This document shows, in pieces, positions 17,726 through 25,466 of a stretch of DNA of 64,000 nt (position 1 is its first letter; every line of letters begins with the position of its first letter). The stretch spans positions 61,474-125,473 of the forward strand of contig JBNAVJ010000006.1 in NCBI GenBank assembly GCA_049700455.1, written 5' to 3'. The notes below the pieces were generated by a model. The model was not told where the DNA came from. It searched no databases and saw only the letters and a list, made by a program, of their open reading frames with translations. Source of the DNA: JBNAVJ01 sp049700455. GTDB taxonomy: Bacteria > Bacteroidota > Ignavibacteria > Tepidaquicellales > Tepidaquicellaceae. A program made the position numbers and the translations under genes.

Positions 17726-18116
17726 TTGTCAGTTCGGTTTCTTCAAGTTTCCTGAGCAATTCTGCTTTTTGTCTTAATAGATATGCTTCTTTTGATTCGG
17801 AGCTAATTGTTGATGGGTTATTAATATCTGTGGTTTCATTTATATTATTATTTGCGGAGACTACAGATATACATTTGCGAGCATAGAAGGCACGAATTTT
17901 TTCTTCCAATAATGCTATTTTTGCAGAAGAGTCGTTTGGAGTATAAATTTTTGAGTAGTTATAATAAGAAGTTGTTTCAAGTTCGGAGAGACGTTTGTAA
18001 TTTTTTTCTATTCTTTCAAGAATTTTATTAAGGTTGTCAAACTGAAAGAAATTATTGTCCAGTTGGCTTTGATTATTATTCTCTTCAATGTTCGATATAA
18101 GTTTCATCTTATCCAT
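17697..18116 (-). CDS. Hypothetical coiled-coil protein
   Basis: A 139-residue, Asn/Glu/Lys-rich frame with two helical coiled-coil stretches (FDNLNKILERIEKNYKRLSE; YLLRQKAELLRKLEETELTI) around a low-complexity Asn/Ser/Thr linker. There is no signal peptide or membrane segment. It may start at 18116 or at Met4 (18107). It overlaps the convergent BtuF-like gene by 29 bases. No family is recognised. The amphipathic pattern argues for a real protein, but this is one of the less certain calls. Confidence 0.5.
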   Translation of the reverse strand: MDKMKLISNIEENNNQSQLDNNFFQFDNLNKILERIEKNYKRLSELETTSYYNYSKIYTPNDSSAKIALLEEKIRAFYARKCISVVSANNNINETTDINNPSTISSESKEAYLLRQKAELLRKLEETELTIKMLTNERW

Positions 18117-18286
18117 ATTAATTTTTTCAATTTATTTATTTTTCAGAAGAACTCGCAAGAAAAATGCCAAAGTATAAGAGTTCTAAAAACAGTTAGAAAT
18201 CTGAATTTTTGGGATGTAAGTTTTTGCAAAAGATAGTATTGAAACTATATTTTGAAAGAATAATTTAACAAAGACTCCACAAATTC

Positions 18287-18318
18287 AAAACATAGTTACT
18301 GGTTTATAAAACATAGTT
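18287..18318 (+). repeat. Direct repeat, possible enhancer (upstream activator) sites
   Basis: AAAACATAGTT occurs at 18287-18297 and again at 18308-18318, a 21-base period, that is two helical turns, placing both on one face of the DNA. The centre is about 145-160 bases before the sigma54 promoter, the usual distance for NtrC-type activator sites. Function inferred from spacing only. Confidence 0.45.
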
Positions 18319-18448
18319 TAAGCACTATATATTTTTTTAAGATAAAAAGGAGGGTATAGAAAATCTTGATGTTGCGATAGTTCCAATGTTAGTGAGATAA
18401 CATATACTTATACACGTTCCTTTTATAGTATTTTTATATAAAGATATA

Positions 18449-18464
18449 TGGCACAATATTTGCG
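18449..18464 (+). promoter_or_regulatory. Sigma54 (RpoN) promoter, near-consensus
   Basis: TGGCACAATATTTGCG matches the sigma54 consensus TGGCAC-N5-TTGC exactly at -24 and -12. With C18463 as -12, transcription starts near 18475. That is downstream of the GTG at 18473, so the first gene most likely starts at TTG 18485 with a leader of about 10 bases, GGGGGTAAAA. The promoter makes the operon dependent on an AAA+ activator; the NtrC-type gene at 4157 is one candidate. Confidence 0.85.
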
Positions 18465-18484
18465 CCTCAAAGGTGGGGGTAAAA

Positions 18485-19864
18485 TTGAAAAAACATCACA
18501 TACATATACATATCGTACTTATACTAACCACCATAGCGGTATTATTCATAAGTGCAAGCAAAACGTATCCTCAAGCGGTAGATAATCGTTTGGATTTAGC
18601 CTATAATTATCTCAATGAAGGCAAGATTGAACTTGCAATTTATTATTTTGAGGACTACATCAAGGATAATCCTTCTGAAATGAGGATATATTTACAGTTA
18701 GGTTATGCATACAAGCAAACTAACCAGCTGCAGAAAGCAAGGCAATATTTTAACTATGTTATCAAAAATTCAACTGATTCAAATGAGATTAATCTTGCTT
18801 CGCTTGAAATAGGCTACATTGAACAGGCGGAGAGGCAAGATAATAAGAAAAACGAAAATCCTGTTGTTGTTAAAGACCAGTCCGATGATGATTTACTTAA
18901 TGAAGGGTATGAGTATCTCCGAACAGGAAATACTAAAAAAGCAATAGAGTCTTTTGAGAGATATATCAAGGATCATCCAGAAGCAACTAAAATCTATTTA
19001 CAGCTTGCCTACCTTTACGATAAGGAAAAGAGATACTCCAGAGCTCTTGATTACTTTGATTATGTAGCATCACATTCCAGTGACATAGATGAAATTGATG
19101 CAGCGAGGAAAAGTATGTTTATAGAAAAACAAATGATAGCACTAACATCTCCACGTTCACTTGATTTATATTTTTACAATGGTTACGATTCTTACTATCA
19201 GAACTACATCTCAAATTTTGTAGGTCACATAAATTTTAGAGTTCTAAAGAATTTTTATTTAGGATTCTATGGTGATGTATATATGGATTCGAAATCAAAG
19301 AAGGATTATATATTGAATGATAGATTTGTTGAAGGCGGTGGATTTATGAAGCTTAGACTATCTGATAACTTCAACTTTGAATTCAGGCTTGGGTATGTAC
19401 ACGAAATAGATTTTGAGAAAAATAGCGTTAATTTTAAACCAATGTTAACTTACGGTAATCGGTTTGGTAATCCTGCTTTTTATCTTGGACGTTCTACAAA
19501 AACAGAATATTTTTATGTCGACTTATATTCAGTTGAATTGTATGACTATAAATTCAAAAATTTATTTGGTCAACTTCAACTGAAAGAAGTTCTACGTTAT
19601 ATGACAGGAGGTTACTCCTATTTTGAGTTTTATCTTGTTCAACTCTTACAGGCTGATAGTAGACAACTGGATTACAATAATTACGGTGAATTTGGAGTTG
19701 GTGCAACATTTAAGCCTAATTTGATTAATTTCCCTACGTTATTTGTTGAAGGCACAAATAGACTTTATTTGATAGGCCAGGATGGTCAGTATTTTTCAGG
19801 GAATCTAAGGAACAATTTTACACTAAAAGCTGGTTTTATTATTAACTTTAATTTTGGACTATGA
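18485..19864 (+). CDS. NfrA-like outer-membrane exopolysaccharide export protein (TPR + beta-barrel)
   Basis: About 459 residues from TTG 18485 (MKKHHIHIHIVLILTTIAVL, signal peptide to about residue 29); GTG at 18473 is an alternative that conflicts with the predicted transcription start. Two clusters of tetratricopeptide repeats follow (LDLAYNYLNEGKIELAIYYF; LLNEGYEYLRTGNTKKAIES, each with IYLQLxYxYxK), then a roughly 240-residue C-terminal beta-barrel with alternating aromatic strands ending in NFNFGL. This layout is that of NfrA/BcsC-type exporters: periplasmic TPRs plus outer-membrane pore; it is about half the length of E. coli NfrA. It overlaps the NfrB-like N-half gene by ATGA. NfrA identity is supported mostly by that neighbour. 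Confidence 0.75.
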   Translation: MKKHHIHIHIVLILTTIAVLFISASKTYPQAVDNRLDLAYNYLNEGKIELAIYYFEDYIKDNPSEMRIYLQLGYAYKQTNQLQKARQYFNYVIKNSTDSNEINLASLEIGYIEQAERQDNKKNENPVVVKDQSDDDLLNEGYEYLRTGNTKKAIESFERYIKDHPEATKIYLQLAYLYDKEKRYSRALDYFDYVASHSSDIDEIDAARKSMFIEKQMIALTSPRSLDLYFYNGYDSYYQNYISNFVGHINFRVLKNFYLGFYGDVYMDSKSKKDYILNDRFVEGGGFMKLRLSDNFNFEFRLGYVHEIDFEKNSVNFKPMLTYGNRFGNPAFYLGRSTKTEYFYVDLYSVELYDYKFKNLFGQLQLKEVLRYMTGGYSYFEFYLVQLLQADSRQLDYNNYGEFGVGATFKPNLINFPTLFVEGTNRLYLIGQDGQYFSGNLRNNFTLKAGFIINFNFGL

Positions 19865-21279
19865 TTTACGATATATTTCAAATATTGCTTTGGGTTACTG
19901 CCATAATGTTGACGATAAGCGGGCTTGATGATCTTTATCTTGACATCTGCTATTGGTTGCTGAGAAATAAATATAAAAGTAAACTCCCTGACACTTCTAA
20001 GATGTATGAAAAACCCGAGAAGCCTATTGCTATTATGCTTGGGGCATGGAAAGAATCTGCTGTTATTGGGAGGACTTTAAGCTATGCTATTAGAAATCTG
20101 AAATATACAAACTACAGGATTTTTGTAGGAGTTTACCCAAATGATATAGATACTTTAAGGGTAGTTAAAGAAATTTCACGAAAAGATAATAGGGTTATTG
20201 CTTGTATTAACCCTCAAAATGGGCCAACAACAAAAGCAGACAATCTCAATAGCATTTATGCTGGAATCTGTGAATATGAAAAAGTTTACGGGGAATTTGA
20301 AATTATAGTTGTTCACGATGCTGAAGATTTTATTCATCCACTCTCATTAAAGCTGGAGAATTTCCTGCTTGGTTATAAAGGCTACCATGCGATTCAAATT
20401 CCTGTTATCCCTATCAAGAGCAAACTCGGTAAATTGATACATAGAACTTATTGTGATGCATTTGCTGAAGTTCACACAAAGGATCTTATTGTGCGGCAGG
20501 GGATGGGAACGTTTATTCCATTTGCTGGTACTGGTATGGCTTTTCACAGAAAAGCTATTGCATATCTTGAAAAACACAATCGTGTTAAGCAGAGTGGAAA
20601 ATATGCGGAGGACCCTAAAGAATTAATTCAGGCGATTTATAAAGAAGAAGGAATCAGATTAAATAACGACTTCTTTGAGAACGATGAAGAAAAGAAAGAT
20701 GAACTGGAATATATCAATGATACTGAATACCATGATGATCCCTTCCAGGCTTTGAATGGCAACTATGCTTCTAAGGAAAGAGGAGTTCCTGGTGTTATCA
20801 AGAATTTCACCTTTTTGTTCTTTATGTTTGTTTTGAGTGGGGTAGGGTTCCTTACTTATACTGCCAATCAAGAAATGCAGATTGGTAATTTGCCTAATAA
20901 CACTCACGCTAGAAACGAACGGGTTTTATTTGTGTCTGATGCTTATGCAGCACCAACGCTTGACGAAACCGGAAAGAATTCTGTTCCTCAAGAGGAATTT
21001 GTTTTTGTTAAAGATGCTTTGAGGGACAAGGAACTTGATGCTTTCTATCTGTATTTTCAGAATGGTAAGATTGGCATTCAGGAATCAATGTGGGACAATG
21101 AGCAAGAAGCACTTAATCACATTGGTAAGATTTACAGCGTCAAAGGTCTTGAGTCTACTAAAGCAACAATTACCAATTCTATTGAAGAAAACAAAGAAGT
21201 TTATAGAGTAATTATATCAGAATTTGATTCACTCGAACAAGCACGAAAAATTTTAAAAACTATCAGAAATTCTAAATAG
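19861..21279 (+). CDS. NfrB-like glycosyltransferase, N-terminal half, with added membrane-anchored SPOR-like tail
   Basis: A 472-residue protein. Residues 1-240 align by eye with the first half of NfrB (GT2-type exopolysaccharide synthase): a first membrane helix, SGLDDLYLDICYW, AIMLGAWKES, GVYPNDIDT, NGPTTKADNLNS, the donor/metal motif VHDAEDFIHP, and FAGTGMAFHRKAI. The expected continuation (TED catalytic base, QxxRW, membrane pore) is absent here and is found in the next gene. Instead there is an acidic linker, a membrane helix (about 314-335) and a SPOR-like domain (about 376-470, EVYRVIISEFDSLEQARKI). Overlaps the exporter gene by 4 bases and precedes the other half by 7. On its own it should be inactive. 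Confidence 0.85.
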   Translation: MIYDIFQILLWVTAIMLTISGLDDLYLDICYWLLRNKYKSKLPDTSKMYEKPEKPIAIMLGAWKESAVIGRTLSYAIRNLKYTNYRIFVGVYPNDIDTLRVVKEISRKDNRVIACINPQNGPTTKADNLNSIYAGICEYEKVYGEFEIIVVHDAEDFIHPLSLKLENFLLGYKGYHAIQIPVIPIKSKLGKLIHRTYCDAFAEVHTKDLIVRQGMGTFIPFAGTGMAFHRKAIAYLEKHNRVKQSGKYAEDPKELIQAIYKEEGIRLNNDFFENDEEKKDELEYINDTEYHDDPFQALNGNYASKERGVPGVIKNFTFLFFMFVLSGVGFLTYTANQEMQIGNLPNNTHARNERVLFVSDAYAAPTLDETGKNSVPQEEFVFVKDALRDKELDAFYLYFQNGKIGIQESMWDNEQEALNHIGKIYSVKGLESTKATITNSIEENKEVYRVIISEFDSLEQARKILKTIRNSK

Positions 21280-21286
21280 ATAAAAA

Positions 21287-22903
21287 ATGACAAGCACAGC
21301 AAAATATAAAGAAAGTCTTGCTCAAATCAGGGAACTTGCACGTCGGGACAACGGGAAATTTCTTTCAAGATTGAACCGTGATACTGATTGGCGGACAGTT
21401 GAGGAAATTATCAAGACTCAGGTAAGTGAACTATCCTCAGGTTATATCCTTGACATCAATGTTTTGACCGTTTTCAAGATAACTCTCCTTGGTGAAATCT
21501 ATAAGCTTGAAGATCAGGATTTGTTAAATACTATTATCCACCGAACTAATTTTAAGAATTTTGTTGGGATAGAGAACGAATCGGAACTTCCAGATATCAT
21601 TTCACTGAAGAAATTTAAAATTTTGTTGCGACGTTACGAAATATATGACGACCTGCTTGATGCAGTTTTAGATAAAGTATTAACAGATACTCATAAGTCT
21701 TTAGAAACTGAAAGTGGTTTTGTTCCGTTGAGTCAGAATGAAATAATAGATAGGAAAATTGCTGAAATCGAAGAACGTATAAGGCTTCTCCATGAGAAGA
21801 ACTTATCCCCGATACTCCAACCAACTTTTGAAACAGCCAGGACTGAGGGTTTAAAAGATAAACTTGCTGAGCTTGGGAATCAGGTTAAAGGTATCACACA
21901 ACTTATTACTGAGGATAAAAAAGCAGTAGAATTTGAACCTTCTGGTCAAGAGACTATTTTGAAAAAACTTGATGACCAAATTTTTGATAAACTTCAGTCA
22001 ATAGAAAGACGTCTTCAGGAACTTGACCATATCAAAATAGATAAAGAGCATCAAGAAAAGCCCGTGCTTGGAGTCGAAGAATCAGAAACGAAGTCTGCAG
22101 ATATCAACGAGGAAATGGATTTTGTTACAGCTCCTGAAGTATCTGCTAAGAAAGCAGAAGACATTCTTCAAGAAGAAGTGTTCAAATCGACAGAAACTCC
22201 TAAACCTGAGGTTAAGAAAGCCCCTGAAGAAGCTCAGGTTAAGCAACCTGCTAAAGAGCCATTTATTATTACTCCTAAGTCAAAAACGGCTGGGATTTTC
22301 AACGATGCTAATTTAACTGAGGATTATGAGCTTGGGTATAGATTTTATGAATTAGGATTTAAGACAGGATTTTTTAATATTAAGGTTGACAAAAACGATG
22401 AAGCATCAAGAATTGCAACTGCTGAATTCTTTCCAAATACTTTCTGGGCTGCAGTAAAGCAACGGTCACGATGGATTGCTGGAATTTGTTTTCAGAACTG
22501 GAGTGCTCACAAGTGGAAAGGAAACATTGTAACAAAGTATTTTTTATTCAGGGATAGAAAGTCATTATTTACGTTTGTTGGTGCGTTCCTTTCAAATATA
22601 GTATTCCTGTACTTTTTGTATGCTGTGATAGCACGTGTGTTGCGTTTAGAAAATGCGTATTCTCTTGTTGGACATTCATCAGTGCTCTGGTATTTAATGA
22701 TAGCTAATCTTGTATTTATGATTTCCCGAGCCGCACACAGATTTGCATTTACTTATAATTGGTACGGATTCAAGTACGCATTTTTCAGTTTCTTCAGGTT
22801 GATACTTGATACGTTTATTAATTTTATAGCCATAATAAGGTCTATCAGTGTTTACAGAAAGACCAGAAAACAGGTTGTGTGGGATTCTACCTCCCATTAT
22901 TGA
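21287..22903 (+). CDS. NfrB-like glycosyltransferase, C-terminal half, fused to an IS5-transposase-N-like domain
   Basis: A 538-residue protein. Residues about 336-538 continue the NfrB glycosyltransferase exactly where the previous gene leaves off: FNDANLTEDYELGYRF (catalytic base), FPNTFWAAVKQRSRWIAGI (QxxRW), NWSAHKWKGN, YFLFRDRK, three or more membrane helices, and an end VVWDSTSHY matching the NfrB module end. The c-di-GMP-binding MshEN domain of E. coli NfrB is missing. Residues about 20-135 resemble the N-terminal domain of IS5-family transposases (DUF772): TDWRTVEEII, LTVFKITLLGEIYKLEDQDL, FKNFVGIENESELPDIISLK. A charged coiled-coil and Pro/Lys linker (140-330) joins the two. No transposase catalytic domain is present. 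Confidence 0.85.
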   Translation: MTSTAKYKESLAQIRELARRDNGKFLSRLNRDTDWRTVEEIIKTQVSELSSGYILDINVLTVFKITLLGEIYKLEDQDLLNTIIHRTNFKNFVGIENESELPDIISLKKFKILLRRYEIYDDLLDAVLDKVLTDTHKSLETESGFVPLSQNEIIDRKIAEIEERIRLLHEKNLSPILQPTFETARTEGLKDKLAELGNQVKGITQLITEDKKAVEFEPSGQETILKKLDDQIFDKLQSIERRLQELDHIKIDKEHQEKPVLGVEESETKSADINEEMDFVTAPEVSAKKAEDILQEEVFKSTETPKPEVKKAPEEAQVKQPAKEPFIITPKSKTAGIFNDANLTEDYELGYRFYELGFKTGFFNIKVDKNDEASRIATAEFFPNTFWAAVKQRSRWIAGICFQNWSAHKWKGNIVTKYFLFRDRKSLFTFVGAFLSNIVFLYFLYAVIARVLRLENAYSLVGHSSVLWYLMIANLVFMISRAAHRFAFTYNWYGFKYAFFSFFRLILDTFINFIAIIRSISVYRKTRKQVVWDSTSHY

Positions 22904-22929
22904 TTTTTTATTAATTAAACAAAGACTGA

Positions 22930-24924
22930 ATGACAAAAAACAAAATATTTCTTATATTAACAATTATGATGTTGATGCTGGGACTCAACGCAGCGTGGTC
23001 GCAATTTGTAAAAACAGGAAGAGACAGTTATGTAATTCCAAATTTGCCAAAAATCCCATCGCCCACTAATGATTTGTATCAAGTAATAAAACAGGATTTC
23101 TGGTTAACTCTTAGAGATGGTGTTAAATTAGATGCATCGAAGTTTTATCCAGGTGTTTCAAATCCCTATTTGCCTGATGGTTATCCCTGTGTAATAATGG
23201 TGCATGGATACGGAGATAGTAAAGAAACCCTTGAGCAATTTGCTACATCACAGGCTGCTTATGGGTATGTGGTTTATACCTTTAGTGTAAGAGGGCAGGG
23301 ACATTCAGAAGGTAAATCAAATCTTATAAGTACTGTTGAAGCACAGGATTTAATTGAATTTGTCAATTTTGTAAGAACGGATTTTTCTACAGGTCTTGAT
23401 ACGAGCAAGATATTGATAACAGGGGGCTCGCAGGGCGGAACATTACCATATATTGCAGCCTGTCTTGGGGGGCTTCACGTTAAAACTATAATTTCTGCAT
23501 TATCATCGCCAGTTTTTGCATCAAGCTGGATAGAAAATGGTTCAATTAAAATGACTTTTCTCTGGACAATAGAATATACACCTGATACTGCAAGATATAC
23601 ACCTCTGGTGGATAGGATGAGCGATTGGGTGTACTCGAGTGCTCCTGATAAATGGGATAGCCTTGCATACTGGGTTCCATATCAACGAGATTTTTCAAAT
23701 ATTGTTCAGAATTGCAATATTCCAATGTTAATTGAAAATTCCTGGCAGGATAAGTTTTTCAATGCTGCTGGCAACATTAATGCCATAACTCAAAGAACAG
23801 TATTTGCAAGATATTATTTTGGTGCGGTGATGGGACATGGAGGGGATATTTCTCCTACTGAGGACCAATGGCATATGAATTTTTTTAATGAATGGTTTTA
23901 TTATTACCTGTTTGGTATTGATAATGGAATACTGACCAGACCAAGATTTCATTTTGCTTCAACAACTTTTCCCGAATACAACAATATGTGGAGTTTTACA
24001 CACGATAGTTCAAGTACCTGGCCTGTTTCCAATGTTAGCAATCTGAAGCTCTATTTTAATAAAAATAATACTCTGACAACGACTCCAAACTCGAACAGCG
24101 GAAACTATGTAAGCCTGAACAACAAAGTTGCAAAAGGTTTTACGATGCAAGAAGCGGTAAATCTTGAATTTACAGGTCCTGTTTTTGATTCTAAGTTTAC
24201 AAAATCGCAATTGATTTTTGAAACAGCACCTCTGACTAATGATATAATGCTTATTGGAACTCCGTCAATAACTCTTGATTATTATTCAACGGCTACACCA
24301 TGCCAGTTTAATTTTCAAGTCTATGAAATTAAAGGTACTCAAGCCAAATTGGTCAATCGGATTAATTATACAGATAGGAAATATAAAACAAAACAAAGAA
24401 AAACTGTTACTTTTAATGGCATCTCGCACGGCCATATATTTAAGGCAGGAAATAAGATAAGAGTTGTTGTTACCAATCTTGATACTGCTCCAGACGATGT
24501 CTCATTTCTTGGGACAAATCCTCATGTTTTGCCAGTATTGGCAAATGGAATCCATAGAATTTACCTTAGTTCAAATAGTTATATTAATTTCCCTGTCAGG
24601 AATTACAATGGACCTCTCTATTTGACCGAAGGGGAAAAGGAAATAAAAACTAATTTAAAGTATAATCTGCAACAAAACTATCCGAATCCTTTCAATCCGA
24701 CCACTACTATTGCCTTTACTATACCATCAAATGAGTTTGTTACTTTAAAGGTGTATGATATATCTGGTAAAGAAGTGGCTGTACTTGTTAACGAACATAA
24801 GAATGGTGGAAATTATGAAGTGCAGTTTTCCGCCGGTTCACTGAATCTTTCAAGTGGAATCTACTTTTACAGACTTCAGGCTGGTAATTTTACTGACGTG
24901 AAAAAAATGGTGCTGTTAAAGTAA
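22930..24924 (+). CDS. Secreted S15/CocE-type alpha/beta hydrolase (X-Pro dipeptidyl-peptidase-like) with T9SS sorting domain
   Basis: A 664-residue exported protein with signal peptide (to ..AAWSQ). The alpha/beta-hydrolase core has VIMVHGYGDSKET (oxyanion region), nucleophile Ser in TGGSQGGTLPY, a likely acid in ENSWQDKFF, and the His in MGHGGD. The C-terminal jelly roll (SITLDYYSTATPCQFNFQVY ... HGHIFKAGNKIRVVV) is that of the S15/CocE family. The final 85 residues are a type A T9SS sorting domain (NYPNPFNPTTTIAFTIP ... SSGIYFYRLQA ... KKMVLLK). It starts 26 bases after the split glycosyltransferase gene and may share the sigma54 transcript, ending at the terminator at 24956. Substrate may be a peptide or ester. 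Confidence 0.92.
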   Translation: MTKNKIFLILTIMMLMLGLNAAWSQFVKTGRDSYVIPNLPKIPSPTNDLYQVIKQDFWLTLRDGVKLDASKFYPGVSNPYLPDGYPCVIMVHGYGDSKETLEQFATSQAAYGYVVYTFSVRGQGHSEGKSNLISTVEAQDLIEFVNFVRTDFSTGLDTSKILITGGSQGGTLPYIAACLGGLHVKTIISALSSPVFASSWIENGSIKMTFLWTIEYTPDTARYTPLVDRMSDWVYSSAPDKWDSLAYWVPYQRDFSNIVQNCNIPMLIENSWQDKFFNAAGNINAITQRTVFARYYFGAVMGHGGDISPTEDQWHMNFFNEWFYYYLFGIDNGILTRPRFHFASTTFPEYNNMWSFTHDSSSTWPVSNVSNLKLYFNKNNTLTTTPNSNSGNYVSLNNKVAKGFTMQEAVNLEFTGPVFDSKFTKSQLIFETAPLTNDIMLIGTPSITLDYYSTATPCQFNFQVYEIKGTQAKLVNRINYTDRKYKTKQRKTVTFNGISHGHIFKAGNKIRVVVTNLDTAPDDVSFLGTNPHVLPVLANGIHRIYLSSNSYINFPVRNYNGPLYLTEGEKEIKTNLKYNLQQNYPNPFNPTTTIAFTIPSNEFVTLKVYDISGKEVAVLVNEHKNGGNYEVQFSAGSLNLSSGIYFYRLQAGNFTDVKKMVLLK

Positions 24925-24955
24925 GATGATAAAACCTGCTTTTTTGATTATATTT

Positions 24956-24984
24956 AAGGTGAGTCGATGACTCACCTTTTTTTT
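24956..24984 (+). terminator. Rho-independent terminator
   Basis: AAGGTGAGTC-GAT-GACTCACCTT forms a perfect 10-base-pair hairpin with a 3-base loop and is followed by a run of T. It lies 31 bases after the S15-like hydrolase stop and before mscL, so it should end the Nfr-like operon. Confidence 0.93.
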
Positions 24985-25004
24985 AACAAAACTAATATTC
25001 AGAT

Positions 25005-25388
25005 ATGAAAATTATTTCCGAATTCAGAGAATTTGCCTTGAAAGGCAACGCACTCGATCTTGCCATCGGGGTTATCATTGGTGCTGCTTTTGGAAAGATT
25101 GTTTCTTCCCTTGTTAATGATGTTTTAATGCCTCCGATAGGGGCTTTGATTGGGGGTGTTAACTTTACTGGTTTAAAGTTAGTTATAAAAGATAATGCTA
25201 CTCTCAATTACGGGAACTTTCTCCAAAGTACATTTGATTTTTTTATAATTGCTTTTTGTGTCTTTATCATTGTCAAGGTAGTGAACAATCTCAAAAAGAA
25301 AGCAGCAGAAAAGCCATTAAAACCAGTGGAACCATCAGCTGAAGTTCGTATCCTTACCGAGATAAAGGAGATTTTGCAGAACAAATAA
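25005..25388 (+). CDS. mscL: Large-conductance mechanosensitive channel MscL
   Basis: A 127-residue inner-membrane pore protein that opens under membrane tension to release solutes on hypo-osmotic shock. The N-terminus FREFALKGNALDLAIGVIIGAAFGKIVSSLVNDVLMPPIG (read in pieces: FALKGNALDLAIGVIIGAAF) is the highly conserved first helix; a periplasmic loop follows, then a second helix (FFIIAFCVFIIVKVVNNL) and a cytoplasmic C-terminal helix rich in Lys/Glu. Usual length. It stands alone between the terminator at 24956 and a propeller-like gene. Confidence 0.98.
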   Translation: MKIISEFREFALKGNALDLAIGVIIGAAFGKIVSSLVNDVLMPPIGALIGGVNFTGLKLVIKDNATLNYGNFLQSTFDFFIIAFCVFIIVKVVNNLKKKAAEKPLKPVEPSAEVRILTEIKEILQNK

Positions 25389-25466
25389 AAGACTTTAGTA
25401 GTATAATAGAGAGTTTGTTGAAGTTCGTTGGAATGATTTTTTTATAAATTCAAAATATAAACATTA

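Larger units (their letters stand above)
18117..18472. other. Regulatory intergenic region before the Nfr-like operon
   Basis: 356 bases between the hypothetical coiled-coil gene and the operon. It holds the direct repeat at 18287-18318 and the sigma54 promoter at 18449. An AAAAGGAGGGTATAG stretch near 18343 looks like a ribosome site but has no long frame after it. Confidence 0.6.

Noticed and set aside
21287..22903. Active IS5-family insertion sequence
   Set aside because: Only the transposase N-terminal domain is similar; there is no DDE domain, and no terminal inverted repeats or target duplication were noticed at the edges.
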